Source of the DNA: Isoetes taiwanensis
Lineage: Eukaryota; Streptophyta; Lycopodiopsida; Isoetales; Isoetaceae
Assembly: GCA_021234155.1 (NCBI GenBank)
Contig: JAJEKV010000131.1
Coordinates: 1,785,288 to 1,849,287, forward strand
Reading direction: 5' to 3'
Length of the DNA: 64,000 nt
This document shows, piece after piece, positions 10,915 through 22,605 of the stretch. A program made the translations under genes and the position numbers. Positions within the stretch are counted from its first letter, which is position 1, and every line of letters starts with the position of its first letter. The notes beneath the pieces are model-generated. The model was not told where the DNA came from. It made no database searches and worked only from the letters and a program-made list of their open reading frames with translations.

Positions 10915-12519
10915 CTAAGACATCAGCTTGCTTTCTTGCTTGCCATCTCCATACTTTCTACAAGAGCCAAGCATAGTTATCCACGTCACATCAATAGGTG
11001 GAAATGGCATACTGTAAATAAAGTCTTGTGCAGGATCAAGCTGCCCCATTCGGCCAAGTAAGTCAATCATGCAGTTATAATGTGTTTGTTTCCATGTTAA
11101 ATGATAATCATTAGCCAATGAAGCAAAGAAGTGAAAGCCCTTATTTAGTAAACCAGCATGGGAAGATAAATAAAAGAGACTTACAAACGTAATTTCATCT
11201 GGCATTGTCCCCTCACCTTGCATTTGTCTGAGCATTTCAAATGCCTCCTCCCTCTGTCCATGCTCGGCATAAGCCGCCATAATAGTGTTCCATGAAATGA
11301 CATCTCGATATGGCATTTTATCAAATATCTTGTGTGCATACGTAAGATGGCCATATTGGGCATAAGCTGCAACAATAGCATTCCATGAACCTACTGCTTG
11401 CTTACATGCGTCTTTAAAAGCCAGTTCAGCATCTTTCAAGATCCCACATTTGGCATACATACTAATAAGGCCAGTTGCCACAGCTATATTAGAATTAAAT
11501 CTACCACGCAAAATATGGTAGTGCATTTCTCTCCCTAAAGATAAGGCCTTCTCATTGCCACAGGCATTGAGTATGCTGATAAAGGTTACTTCATTTGGTT
11601 GAATACCCATGTTATGCATTTGCTGGAAAAGCTGAAAGGCCACCTGGCCCTGGCCATCATGGGCATAGGCTGAGATCATTGTATTCCATGAAACCAGATT
11701 CCGCGAAGGCATTTTTATAAAAAGATCCCGTGCATCATCTATACATTCATGATGCACATATGCTCCAATCATGGTATTCCAAGAAACCATGTTAGGCATT
11801 GGCATAAGCTGGAAAAAGTTTTTTGCATCCTCCAAACTTCCACACTTACTATACATATTGACAATGGCAGTACCAACAACAATATCTGAAAGGAAGCCAT
11901 CACAAAGAATGAGGTTATGAATCCACTTACCTTGACTAAACTTTTGTAGGTTACTGCATGCATCAAGAACAGCGGCATATGTTGCCTGGTTTGGCAAGGT
12001 CCCCTGTACTTGCATTTGCTGGAAAAGTAGCAGGGCATTGTTCGGCTGCCCACATTGGACGTATGCCGAGATCATGGCATTCCATGAAACCACATTGTGC
12101 CAAGGCATTCCTTCAAATGTTCGTCTTGCGCCCGTTGGATCCGTGCAATCTGCATAAGCCCCAATCATCACTGTCCAACTGAATACATTTTTACAAGGTA
12201 TCGTATCAAATACCCATTGTGCACTGTTCAGAGCTCCACATTTCCCGTACATTCGGATAAGTTGATTTCCTAGAAATCTTTCTGTGTGGAGTTTATTATC
12301 TATAATGCATTGATGTATGTACCTGCCGTTCTCCAAATCAGCCTCAACAGCACATTGCCTTAAAATCCAAGCATAATTATTCACTAAATCTGTCTTTGTA
12401 GTATATTGCAGTTGAACTTGGCTGTTTCCATGTACCAGCCCCCTGTTTCCTCCTGTTCTGCTGCGAAAATGCAAATGCCGAATAAATTGTATCCTCTTGA
12501 TATAAGAACGAAGGGTCAT
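10915..12519 (-). CDS. Pentatricopeptide repeat (PPR) protein, PLS-type, C-terminally short
   Basis: A 534-residue, intronless ORF typical of plant PPR genes, whose products bind organellar RNA for editing, splicing or stability. The first 45 residues are rich in Arg, Ser and Thr with few acids, fitting a mitochondrial or plastid presequence. From about residue 50 onwards there are roughly 13 degenerate 31-36 residue repeats, for example VVSWNAMISAYVQCGQPNNA, ATYAAVLDAC and VSWNTMIGAYVHH. The tail reads DVTWITMLGSCRKYGD and then stops. PLS proteins usually continue here into E and often DYW domains, so this protein is either naturally short or truncated. One repeat also departs from the usual LxACSHAGLL pattern (FYLSSHAGLLNKG). 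Start chosen at the first ATG, which precedes the presequence. Confidence 0.88.
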   Translation of the reverse strand: MTLRSYIKRIQFIRHLHFRSRTGGNRGLVHGNSQVQLQYTTKTDLVNNYAWILRQCAVEADLENGRYIHQCIIDNKLHTERFLGNQLIRMYGKCGALNSAQWVFDTIPCKNVFSWTVMIGAYADCTDPTGARRTFEGMPWHNVVSWNAMISAYVQCGQPNNALLLFQQMQVQGTLPNQATYAAVLDACSNLQKFSQGKWIHNLILCDGFLSDIVVGTAIVNMYSKCGSLEDAKNFFQLMPMPNMVSWNTMIGAYVHHECIDDARDLFIKMPSRNLVSWNTMISAYAHDGQGQVAFQLFQQMHNMGIQPNEVTFISILNACGNEKALSLGREMHYHILRGRFNSNIAVATGLISMYAKCGILKDAELAFKDACKQAVGSWNAIVAAYAQYGHLTYAHKIFDKMPYRDVISWNTIMAAYAEHGQREEAFEMLRQMQGEGTMPDEITFVSLFYLSSHAGLLNKGFHFFASLANDYHLTWKQTHYNCMIDLLGRMGQLDPAQDFIYSMPFPPIDVTWITMLGSCRKYGDGKQESKLMS

Positions 12520-13014
12520 TCGAATCTCTCAGACTAAAAAAAAGATCAGGGTTGTTTATTACCCGAGTTCTGCTTTTGGTCGTCTCTACTTCTGGCTCAG
12601 GCTCTTGTTTCTTCTGTTTTCTAAACGCCACAAATTCTTCTCCCATACGGCGGATGAAAACCAGACCAAATTTTTTTTTTTTTTTTCCCACGTTTGCTCA
12701 AACACAAAGTTGATATTTGAAGCAATTTTAGGGTGTCCACGTTGCCGTCAGATGGGATTTTTGTGCAATTGGATGTTATTTCAACCATTTAATTTTATCT
12801 AGAGCGTTGAAAATTCATGGAAATTGTCAGTTGGGATTTTTGTGCAAGTGGATGCTATTTCAACGTTTGATTTTATCTAGAGCGTTGAAAATTCATGGAA
12901 ATTAGAGTTAGTTATGGGAGCGGGTTGGACAAAAAAAATCCTGGCCACCCACGTTGCCCTAGCCATTTTTGGGTTGCCCCTAGGGGGGCAAACCCTTGTT
13001 TATGTGGGCTTTTG
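12520..13014. repeat. Upstream region of the PPR gene with a 79-bp tandem duplication
   Basis: Two copies of GGGATTTTTGTGCAANTGGA, continuing through TCTAGAGCGTTGAAAATTCA, begin at 12754 and 12833 (79-bp period). A 16-17 T run lies at about 12670. Otherwise non-coding. Confidence 0.7.
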
Positions 13015-13054
13015 GCATATCCTAGGTATATGCTAGAATATACCTAGGATATGC
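13015..13054. repeat. Perfect 17-bp hairpin
   Basis: Arms GCATATCCTAGGTATAT (13015-13031) and ATATACCTAGGATATGC (13038-13054) match perfectly around the loop GCTAGA. No transposon termini or coding sequence explain it; no T run follows, so it is not an obvious Pol III terminator. Confidence 0.8.
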
Positions 13055-15591
13055 TGTGACTGCTAAAAACCTACTCTTACCTCAGAAATGCTCTGGCCGC
13101 CATTGTTGCTAAGGCTACCGGGTGGGAACTGTTAACCCAAAGACCAGCTCATTCGCAACACAAAGAGACATTCTCGCCATAGTCGCCCTCATTCGGCAGC
13201 AGCTTTGCAAGTTCGAAATCTCTCCCGACGCATGCATTGCCACAGAGGATGATTTCCTGCATCCCTTTTCAAGCGTACCGCTTGAAGGCCCCACTGCTTT
13301 TTATGCTCGAACCACGCGGATCCACACATCCAGCACAAGATTCTCAAAGAAATCCTAGACTCATGTAACTCAACATTTTGAGTTTATTACCGCCATAGAT
13401 GACCCCCGACTCTTCCAAATTTTGTGTCCCTCTATTGGCCCGTAATATTTAGTAGCTCGGCTTGCTCTTTTTTTTCCTAACTACTCGACCTTTCCGCCAA
13501 GGCGTGCATTTATCCGGAGGATTTGTTTATTTGGGAGCCATATAGAAGGCACGGGTCTTGGCAAATTTTTGTTGCGCATACTAGCTCGTGAGGCAAACTT
13601 CCTTGCGAGGAATCAGGCGTGTTGAATGGTCCGTACTTGATTGGAATGTAAATGCTATCAAGTTTTATCAAGAAATGGGGGCTTTGGTAATGCCCGACAT
13701 GGATCCGTCGATTGACTAGGGATGCCCTAAAGGCATGCAAATTTTGCTATGCTCCTTTGGTCATACTTTATTGTGGTCCTCACAAATCTCGGCTTTGGTC
13801 ATACTTTTATTGTGGTCCTCACAAATCCTCGGGAGTGTTCCACAAGATCCGTTGTGGATGATGAGGACAAATCACAAATCCTCGTTGTGGATGATGAGGA
13901 CATTGAAGCACAAACAACACCTTTGTCCGCTTCCACCCATCGCAGAACTCGCTTAAACCTACCAAAGATCTGCTAGTAACAAAGACACTTGATAGTCCAC
14001 GGTTCGCTCGGAAAGTGTGGCCAATTCAAACCATCTCACGCCATCACCGCTCGCTTTGTGTTATCCGCCTGCTTTGAGATTTATGATAGGATGTAAGGTG
14101 GAGAATAGCTATACAGAAATTTGTGAAGACCACAACCACAGTTAAAAGCATTTAGCATTATCGAAGGAGCCAGAAGCTTTGTAGAATTGTGCATAAGTTC
14201 AGAATTTTTTGAAGCTTTCAAGATGTGAATTTTGTGATGTAGAAGTTACTCCGGTTGAAAAGGTTTGCTAATAAAACTAAGGTTGTTACATCGCCCAAAC
14301 CCCACTCAGAATGCATGTACCAATCGATAGATGTGATGTCGGGTCATTTGCCCATGGCTTGAGAAAATGGCCACCGGGTTGCAATTTCACTTTACTATGT
14401 CAATTGTGGTGAAGATGTTGTCATTAAAAGGTAACATGTTCTTGCGTTGTCTTTTCCTAGGTGGTGGTCCAAATTTGTATTGCATAACGATTTTTATCAT
14501 ATTTAACGGATTCTTTTATGCAAAGATGGACAAATCCTGCCGTATTGAAAGCTCTTAGGATCGCCACTACATCGCTTATTGCCGATGTGGAACTTGCACG
14601 GGCTTATTGCTAGATGTGGAACTTGCATTGCAATCGAACCAAGACCATTTAAAGTAGTTGACAATGATGATGAGCTTCCTTTAACAGTGACATGAATTTA
14701 GATAAGTCATAGAATATTGACATAAATGTTATTATTCAAGTGATTCATTGTTAATGCAAATTTGATAATATGGTGTTGATGGAATATGTGTAGAAGCCGG
14801 TGTTGATGTGCCTATGAGCAGAGTTGTGATTCATCCGGCAGTGCACAACATAAATTTCTTGGAATACCATGCGCCTATGAGCAAAGTGCCGATCAAAATG
14901 CTTCCAATTCAAAATTTATTGGATTACATCCTTTAATGTTCCATGGCCTTCAGTTATATATACATTGGTTTCTAAATTTGCACTATAGCAGTGGATGGAA
15001 AGATGGAAAACAAACTTCAATATACTGACCATTGGAAGAGTATCTCCAGCATTAGTTCTACTAACACATACCATTGATATACCAGGTAGAGAACTGTGAA
15101 ACATTGTGCTGCTGTCCACATTAATGCATCAGATTGAAGCACAATCTTATTCAAGGTCTGGATAATACTGTGAAAAAAGGATTATTCTTTTCCCCATGCT
15201 TGGATGGTTGCACATAAGATATTAAATATACCAATTGACCATAAAATTTGTTGTGGTGGGCTTTGGTTGATAATGTGTTGATGCTGGTGCCTACAAAGGA
15301 CACAGTCTGGGTTAACCTTCAAAAATCCAAAACATGACTGCCCTAGGCTGCATTGACATAAAGCTTGAGTTGGCTACAATCCTTATATGCCTTTTAGGAT
15401 TGCATGTGTTTCTTTGTTTTTTCATCCCCCAGCCAAAGTAACATTGGAACTTGTTGATTGTAAATGTTGTTTGTTCGGCTCAGATCTAGATGCTCGAATC
15501 TAGATGCTACACTTTCATTGTCATGTTGGGGGTGTTTAGCTTGGCGCTTTTACATCCCTTGTGTGTTTCCTCTTATAAAATTACATGATTG
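13055..15591. other. Non-coding stretch
   Basis: Short ORFs at 13122-13358 and 13749-13976 show no family I recognise. The second contains the direct repeat TTGTGGATGATGAGGACA (about 13852 and 13885). No splice-consistent gene, LTR or RNA gene could be supported. Confidence 0.5.
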
Positions 15592-15720
15592 CATGTATCC
15601 TCTTATACAATTATGTGATAACAAGAAAACTAGAAATTTGTTCCCCTTAAAAATTTCATGTATCCTCTTATACAATTATGTGATAACAAGAAAACTAGAA
15701 ATTTGTTCCCCTTAAATTTT
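15592..15720. repeat. 65-bp tandem duplication
   Basis: Two near-identical 65-bp units beginning CATGTATCCTCTTATACAAT at 15592 and 15657. A partial, diverged unit (TTTCCTCTTATAAAATTACA) lies just upstream. Confidence 0.8.
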
Positions 15721-15732
15721 TTTTGATGAAAT

Positions 15733-16145
15733 GTGGAAACCCTTCTTATTTTCCCCCATTTGTAGAAACCCTTCCTATTTTCCCATGGGTTTGGAAAATA
15801 GGAAGGGTTTCCATTTGAATTAAAATTTAAATTCTTGAGTGTCGTGCATATTTATGAGTGTGCACCATTAATGGCGGCAAGTGTGGTTGGGGCATGGCGC
15901 CTTGAAAAAAAAAAAAAAATGGAAACCCTTCCCTTTTTCCGAGGAAACCCTTCCGATTTTCAAATTGGAAACCCTTCCAATTTTCCATTAAAACCAGGAA
16001 GGGTTTCCACGGAAACCCTTCCTATTTTCCATGGAAACCCTTCATGGTTTTAATGAAAGCCGGAAGGGTTTCCATGGAAACCCTTCCTATTTTCCATGGA
16101 AAATTGGAAGGGTTTCCATGGAAATTTGGAAGGGTTTCCATGGGA
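15733..16145. repeat. Cluster of GGAAACCCTTCC motifs in both orientations
   Basis: About 13 copies of GGAAACCCTTCC, or its reverse complement GGAAGGGTTTCC, usually followed by a TATTTTCC-type spacer, in roughly 410 bp. Neighbouring copies in opposite orientation form hairpins, such as CCAATTTTCC facing GGAAAATTGG. Each motif contains AAACCCT, one permutation of the plant telomere heptamer, but units are not head-to-tail telomeric repeats. Probably a foldback element or local palindromic amplification. Confidence 0.75.
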
Positions 16146-17776
16146 GCCCAACCCAAATAGGGAGTACTTAGAACCATCGGAACCTTTTGGGCCTTACAAA
16201 GCCTATGCAAAAAAGCAATGGGCATTGAAAGTTCTTGGTGGTGTGGCTGAAAGAGATTTAGGGCTTAAATAGGAAAACATGTGCTTTTGAAGATTGCGTT
16301 TTTCTTTAATAATTCAGAATCAGCACATCTGCCTTCAATCTGTATCTGGATTGATGGCTTCTTAGGAGAGGCAATGAACTGCAAAGAATATAGGGTATTG
16401 TATATTCTATCTGTCAAAATTCCTCCAAACATGTCCGCTTTCACCTACTCAGCAAAATAAATCAAATTTCAACCAAAATTGCATGAAATAAGGTGGGGTG
16501 CCCAGTTATTGCTTCACGGGCAAAACACTGAGTTAGATTTCAGACATCATGCGAACCAAGCGTTGCTGTTGTATCTTAGCAAACATTCATAAGTTCTAGA
16601 CTTCACCTATGCAAGAACCTAGCAAATTGCGCCCCTTCTCACAAAACTCAAAGTCTGTTGGTAGTGGCGCATGGCAACAATCAAAAATAAAAGTTATACA
16701 TCAGATAGAAGATTGAAATAAGAACATTCCTCATATCAAACCAAAGACGTGCAGATAGGATAGACAAGTTTCAAACTACAAGAAAAGATAGTCCTTACTT
16801 GAATGTCTGTATATCTTTGCCGCTTGAAATACATATTATTCTGACATTTCGTTATACCACATTATACAAAATCTGGTCAGTGCCTATATCAAAAGTTTGA
16901 AAGGCAGGACAATTGTTAAAAGAGATTTATTATCCTAGATAGTAGAATGGCCACATAAGATGACATGAAATGAAATGGTTTTTGAAAAGTCAAACTTATT
17001 TCTATTTGCTTGCGTCTGCATTTTTTTCTGCCTCTTTTAAATATGTGGCGAGCTATAAGGCTGAGCCAATTACTGGCACGATATGCTAGGCGATTACTTT
17101 CTGCATTAGCTGGCCGGCATTTCAGTTCTTGATTTTTTTTTTGGGTTATTAAAATAGCAATTTTGATTGATTATAAAAACATAACTTTCAAGTATGATTT
17201 AAGCCACCTCAACATCCGGCCACGGAGGGCAACCCTCCGTGCGCAGCACCTTGTTAATTTAGGGCCTTCTTTTAATGGAATCGATGCTTGCCATTATGTT
17301 GTGTCGTTCTTCTCAACTAGGGCAGACTGCCATTGAACTCGTGCAAGGTAAGGTTTTCAGTTCTGATTTTCATTATCCTTCATGATTTATTCGTTTTTCT
17401 TGGACCTGTTAGATGGCATCATGGGCTGCCAAGCCAAGAATGTCGGCCCAGGCATTCCAAGCACATAAATTAAGAGCATTGACAATAATCATCTCGTTTG
17501 CACCTGTGCCTTTTTCGAAAGTTCAATGGCATCATCTGAAATCTTTGTAGTCCACATTGTTGAAGGGGAAACATCCTGGATCTTCTGCATCCTCCAGCTC
17601 TGAAGGCACCCTAACTATCTACATGGGGAAGAAATGCAAAATTCTGTATAAATCTTACATTGAAGATACAAATACTTCCTTTCAGCTGGGTCAAAATCTC
17701 TTTCGGATCTTATAGCATGTTAAGCTATATACATTCGTCCATAAGATTCCCCATGGTTGTTAGGAATTATGTGAAG
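16146..17776. other. Non-coding stretch
   Basis: AT-rich with no ORF longer than about 70 codons and no recognised similarity. It lies 3' of the minus-strand BASS-type pseudogene, but I could not identify further exons of that gene. Confidence 0.45.
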
Positions 17777-18617
17777 TCAGGCACATACGATACTGGATTC
17801 TGTTGGTTCTGTTGGGTCCGCACTTTTTTCTTTGCCCCAAAACGATGCTACTGTTAATCCCATTATGGCCATAACAACTATAGAGCAGGCAGGGGGAACA
17901 GCATGACTTCCACCTAGGAAATTTGTAACAAGTAGCATGACAAAGGTGGAGCTTTGCATCCCTGTGCAAAAGAGTGATTGTCTTTACAATTTTAGATTCT
18001 TGTCTGCCAGCATATAAACACAAGTTAGTACCTCCACATATTAAAGGAATCAACAGAGCCAACATGTCTTAAAGAGTACCTCCAAAATGGCAACTTCGCA
18101 ATCCAGTAACCAAGCACAAAAGCTCCAGCATGAAATGTAACTACTGGAAGGAGTAGATGCAAGCGTTGTGTTGAAACAATCCTAGCTTAATTTAATGCCA
18201 ATGGACTTCCAATGCACAGAGAAGTGCAGAGCATTGCGATCACAGGCATTACGGGGCGCACTTTATCCACTACAGACTTTGCATATGTATTAAGCAAAAG
18301 GCCAGAGAGAACTGGAATTAGAACCACCTGCAAAAGAGGATGTGAGATATTTCCTGTGCACTTTTGTGTGGCGTTCATGAGATAAATGCTAGGCATAATG
18401 TAATCATATGTACCTGAAGAATAGACTTCCCCATAGCGATCAGATCTACTGGCACAACTGAGCCAATTAAAGCCTTGGTGAGAAAGGGAGTAACAACAAT
18501 GGAAGATATTGTTGTCAAGCTTGTCAGCATAATGCTGAGAGCCACATTCCCATTGGATAAGTATACAGCATAGCTTGATAGCTGAGCACCAGCAATGCAT
18601 GTCGTACGGATGAGCAA
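17777..18617 (-). pseudogene. BASS-family (bile acid:sodium symporter-like) transporter fragment, broken
   Basis: Three consecutive exons of a plant BASS-type membrane transporter. Exon 18414-18617 encodes LSNGNVALSIMLTSLTTISS and VPVDLIAMGKSILQ and ends at a GTACAT donor. Exon 18080-18327 follows a TTTTGCAG acceptor and encodes LIPVLSGLLLNTYAKSVVDK and MPVIAMLCTSLCIGSPLALN. It then has an in-frame TAA, but continues in frame as FHAGAFVLGYWIAKLPFW to its donor. Exon 17777-18003 opens with QESKIVKTITL. One extra T in a TTTT run then shifts the frame into MQSSTFVMLLVTNF and AVPPACSIVVMAIMG. Family members are plastid-envelope organic-acid or sodium symporters with 8-10 membrane helices; this segment covers only the C-terminal half. 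The N-terminal exons are not visible upstream. One stop plus one frameshift indicates a pseudogene, unless these are assembly errors. Confidence 0.75.
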
Positions 18618-18692
18618 TATAGCTCCTCAACATGTGGATAAGCCTGGAAGCAAAAAAAAAAATAGCTCCTCAATGGGTGGATAAGCCTGGAA
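18618..18692. repeat. Direct repeat separated by a poly(A) run
   Basis: ATAGCTCCTCAACATGTGGA...TAAGCCTGGAAGC is followed by about 11 A residues. An imperfect copy, ATAGCTCCTCAATGGGTGGA...TAAGCCTGGAAGC, then follows. A poly(A) run flanked by roughly 32-bp duplicates is what a near-empty retroposition event would leave. Confidence 0.65.
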
Positions 18693-19479
18693 GCTCGAAC
18701 TGCATTGTATAATCGTATTTGATTTTATATTATAAAACACCATATCCACACCATATCCACACCATATCCTACAATTTTCTATGCAAAGTAATCAAACGTG
18801 CTTTTGACTAGTAGCACACCAGCCCAACCAAGCCTGCAGCTTTTCTTGCAATTCTAGCCTTTCCATGTGTCACCTCCACATCATCAAAATCTGAGTTGGT
18901 ATCATGTTCTACCATTAGATCTCTATTTTATGCATCCTACGGTCACGAAAATTAAAAATTGACTCAAAATGGACATGGAGATCTAGAAGGACGTCAATCT
19001 CATCTGTATTTCTTCCTCTTTTCCAACTGTGCGTCCGGATTAGCCTTGCCGGATTATGTGGATTTGCTCTGGGAAATTTGCTCTGGTCGCAATGGCAGAT
19101 GGATCATTTAGCACTACTTACACATGCAATTAGGGTTTCGCCAAGCATCCAAAACAACAGAATTCATGTGGACGACTGGTTTGGTCTGCTTATAGTGCTA
19201 TGGCGGGGCTTGTGGCGGCACGATTAGGAAGGAGGAAAATCTCGTCTTGTGCAAAACATGTGGCAAGACGGGAAGTAGCATCTCTGGAAGTGAGATTTCG
19301 GCCCTATTTTAACTGTCTTATTGTTTGTGCATTTCTTTGACGAAGTTAACCTACAGTCTAAGATGTTTTTGCATGCCATTGAAAATATTTTACATTGTAT
19401 CATTAACTTTCGCAGGAGATTATGCCTTCGTCTATTTTTTCTTCTTCAAAGCATAGGCAACCTGCTTCTATTCTTACAG
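18693..19479. other. Non-coding stretch
   Basis: No coding or structured feature recognised. It includes a short repeat of CCACACCATATCCACACCAT near 18745. Confidence 0.4.
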
Positions 19480-19856
19480 TACAGGCTTGGAAGCACGAGA
19501 GCAAAGGCTTTGCTTTGTTGCCACCAAGGCGCGATTGAGGATGAATGTCATACCCTCCAGATTTACCCATATTCGAGAGAGAGGTATGTTCGACTACTAG
19601 TGCCCGATTATCGCTTATTGACTACTATTTGGGGGTCATACCTCCGGAGGTTATGGATGCACGGACTCGCTTTGTGTCAACTGTCTATGCAATTATGCTA
19701 TTGCCTATTAAGGTTTTTCCTCGAAAACCCTTAATGGGGGGTTTTTTAATCACAAGAATCGCTTGTCGCCTCTCTTTTTGTTTGGGTCCCATAGGCCAAT
19801 TGGTCTCCGTGGACGCTAAAAACCTATTCTATTCTATTCTATTCTATTATATCCCT
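19480..19856 (+). mobile_element. LINE 3' end, 5'-truncated copy A
   Basis: Encodes a fragment of the C-terminal zinc-knuckle region of a plant LINE reverse transcriptase: CCHQGAIEDECHTLQ aligns with CCQTGAIEDESHTFQ of copy B. The 3' untranslated part contains a hairpin (AAAACCCTTAATGGGGGGTT) and a block GGTCCCATAGGCCAATTGGT shared with copy B. It ends in a TTCTA pentanucleotide tail at about 19826-19852. The coding frame is degenerate. Truncated 5' ends with short 3' repeat tails are typical of target-primed reverse transcription. Confidence 0.7.
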
Positions 19857-20685
19857 CAGATATTCCATAATGGATTTAATTTTTCCCGTACTTTATGCTG
19901 TTGTCTTGGTCTCCTGTTATTTTGCATGTTTTATTTTCCTGATCTATCAATCTAGCCATGCTTTGTTTTCTAATCATGTCTTGTACTACAGGTTCGCTAA
20001 TTCAGAAGGTTGCATACTCATTTCTAGCCTACTCCAGTGCTCCATTTTGCATTAAAGTAATGTGCTCTTGCTGCTTCGATTCTTAATCATAAGTTTTTGA
20101 TTGACTTAGATGGGATGTGATTTTTTGTTTCTATTTTGTTGGCTCCTTCAAATATTTAATTTTTTTAAGCTGGGGCTGCATATGGTTACAGTCCAGGATC
20201 ATGAGCTTAGGGTCTCACTTATCTTGTTGCATTGCATTTGCTAAATCCATATATTTTTCAAGAACTGCTGAGGTATTTTTAAGCCTTGCTTGGGATCCAA
20301 CGTGGTTCACACACATGGAGGCATGTCACCCTAAACGAGCATACCAACCGGGCCTATGTACTGTCTGTTTCAGACACGGTAAAGCCATCTTTCCCTCTGT
20401 ACTTTTGTTCGTTTTAACATTTATAGGTTCAAGCATATCTTTATCCAACAACTGCTAAACCAAAAATGGAAAAGGGTCACAGGAAACGTGTCAATATAAG
20501 TAGAGAAAATCTTGACCAGTAAATAATATTTCTTTGTTGACTATAGTAAATATATGGTACATTGATATAGATATCACAACACATCTGCACCAGCAGAGTA
20601 GGAAGATAGTCATTGCCTTCAGTTGCTGCTGATCGAGGTTGCTACTTTAACAAATAACTCAAGCATGAGATTGATGCTTGCTTAT
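19857..20685. other. Non-coding stretch
   Basis: T-rich sequence without a supportable gene. ORFs are short, hydrophobic and of intron-like composition. Confidence 0.4.
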
Positions 20686-21118
20686 CTAGGGACCATAGAG
20701 ATTAGAGTACAATTTGTATAGTTCTAAGCATGTTGCATCAGGGTGATGTATAAGTTTGTCCTGTAAATTCCTCCCATGATTTTCTTGTGTGCTCTGGTGT
20801 AGCAAATTTAGAGGCTGCCATAAATAATCCAACAAATGCACAACCTGCACTGCAGGAGATGGATCCTGCATTAGCAATAAGGAACTGAACATATGTAGCA
20901 GGTTTGGCATAGAGGCTGGGGCTGGATGCCTATACATAAACAGCCCCTGACTCTGAACTAGATGGAACAAAATAAGCTCCATTTAAGAACAGGTTGCCCA
21001 TCATCTTTTCCATATCTATCTGTATATTTGTGACTTGCCCATAAGAAAAATTCCAAGTAAGACTCTGAAGGACACTCAACAACTAAAGGCAAAGTATTTA
21101 CTTCTCTTGCATCTATGT

Positions 21119-21307
21119 ATAATCATTGTTTACTGCATAGAACGCCTGCATTTTCATTAACAGAGCATAATCAATATCAGAATGTGAAATTCCAAAACAT
21201 TGTTCCACCTTGGCATGCGCTGTTCCAAAATGGTTGTGTACAACTGTGACCTGCATTATTTTGTCTTCTGGATAGTCGTCACTATGGCCTAATAACATCG
21301 CCTGCAG
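21119..21307 (-). CDS. Possible terminal exon of an unrecognised gene
   Basis: After a CTCTGCAG acceptor-like sequence the minus strand encodes MLLGHSDDYPEDKIMQVTVV, continuing HNHFGTAHAKVEQCFGIS and DYALLMKMQAFYAVNNDYT before a stop. Its amino-acid composition is protein-like rather than random. I do not recognise the family. A second minus ORF at 20686-20982 could be a downstream exon or untranslated sequence. No upstream exon was identified, so it may also be a relic. Confidence 0.35.
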
Positions 21308-21329
21308 AGCATTAAAACATAGCATAAGA

Positions 21330-22605
21330 TATAAGAGGATTTCAACCTTTGTAGATTAATGAAAATGTGGGAAGAATTTAAATCTTATCATGTTCGCTGA
21401 AGTGGTTGTTAGATATTGTAATGGCAGTGGATTGCATGATGGCATCGATCAAGCCATCTGTCCACCTTGCAAAGGTCATTAGTTGTTCCAAACAACGAAA
21501 TTCCATCTTCTTCAGCCAAAATGGACATTGATACCGTGGATGATGACATGAGAAACATACTGCACTATTATGCAGGGGCCATTTGAAATGTGGGCATTGG
21601 CTCCCCTGCCATCTATGGTCTTGTTAGCTGAATGTTCATGTCCCTTTCAAAAATGATTCACATGATTGGTCATTCCAAAAAAGAGGTTCCAAGCCTTTTC
21701 TTCCATGATTTCTTTTAACCCTCAATTTTAAACTCTACAACCACACTATAAAGCTTTTGAAAAATGAATATATGCTGTAATATTTTTTGGACCTCCCTTT
21801 AGCAGTAGATGTATGTAATAATATAGTGCCATGGGCATACAAGCTCGGCATAGATGTTCTATAGTTGCTAAGCATCCTAAAACTTGAAACATGCTCCAAG
21901 TTTTTGCTACCATTTCCCAACTGTGTGCAAACAGCTTGTTCATACTTATTGCTAAAACATTCGACTCCACAACATCATACACATGAAAAACTGGCTTTTG
22001 AACTCACATACACTTCTATTGCAATGAAATGTGACTAATCTTTTTTTGGCCAATGCCTCTAATTAGATGTAATTGAGTTCTAATAAGTAGATATGCAACT
22101 TCCATTATAATCCGTTCATATGTTACGAAGCATATAGAAAGAGAGAATTCACATTGAATTAGCTGAGGAATTAGTTCCTCTTGAGATCTCTCAAGTACAT
22201 GTTGCTCCAACATCAATTAAAATCTCAAAGCATGTAGAAAGAGAGAAGTCAACTTGAATCAGCTGAGAAATTAGCTCCTGAGACCTCTCAAGTAAATGTT
22301 GCACGACATCAATTAAAATCTATAAATATAGTAAACAATATGCACCAAACACTCAAACTTGAAAAGAGCAAAATGATGAAATGTGATGAAAATGCTACCA
22401 ATTGAAGATGGTTGATCTAAAATTAAGTCGATTTCATGCTAAACCTAGAGCTATAAATCAAACTTCTCTAAACTAGATCAACCATCATTCCAAAAACACT
22501 AATACTCAAATGTAAGGAAAATGTCTAATATTCTTTCTTTCTTAAGCATTGCGATCACCCTAAGGGTTATCACATTCGGACATGGGTCCCACGACCATAT
22601 TATCA
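21330..22605. repeat. Non-coding stretch with a 100-bp tandem duplication
   Basis: Units starting GCATATAGAAAGAGAGAATT (22130) and GCATGTAGAAAGAGAGAAGT (22230) repeat with a 100-bp period to about 22325. The rest of the stretch holds no gene I can support. Confidence 0.6.

Noticed and set aside
15733-16145. Interstitial telomere array
   Set aside because: Motifs contain AAACCCT but are spaced, alternate in orientation and never form tandem CCCTAAA units.
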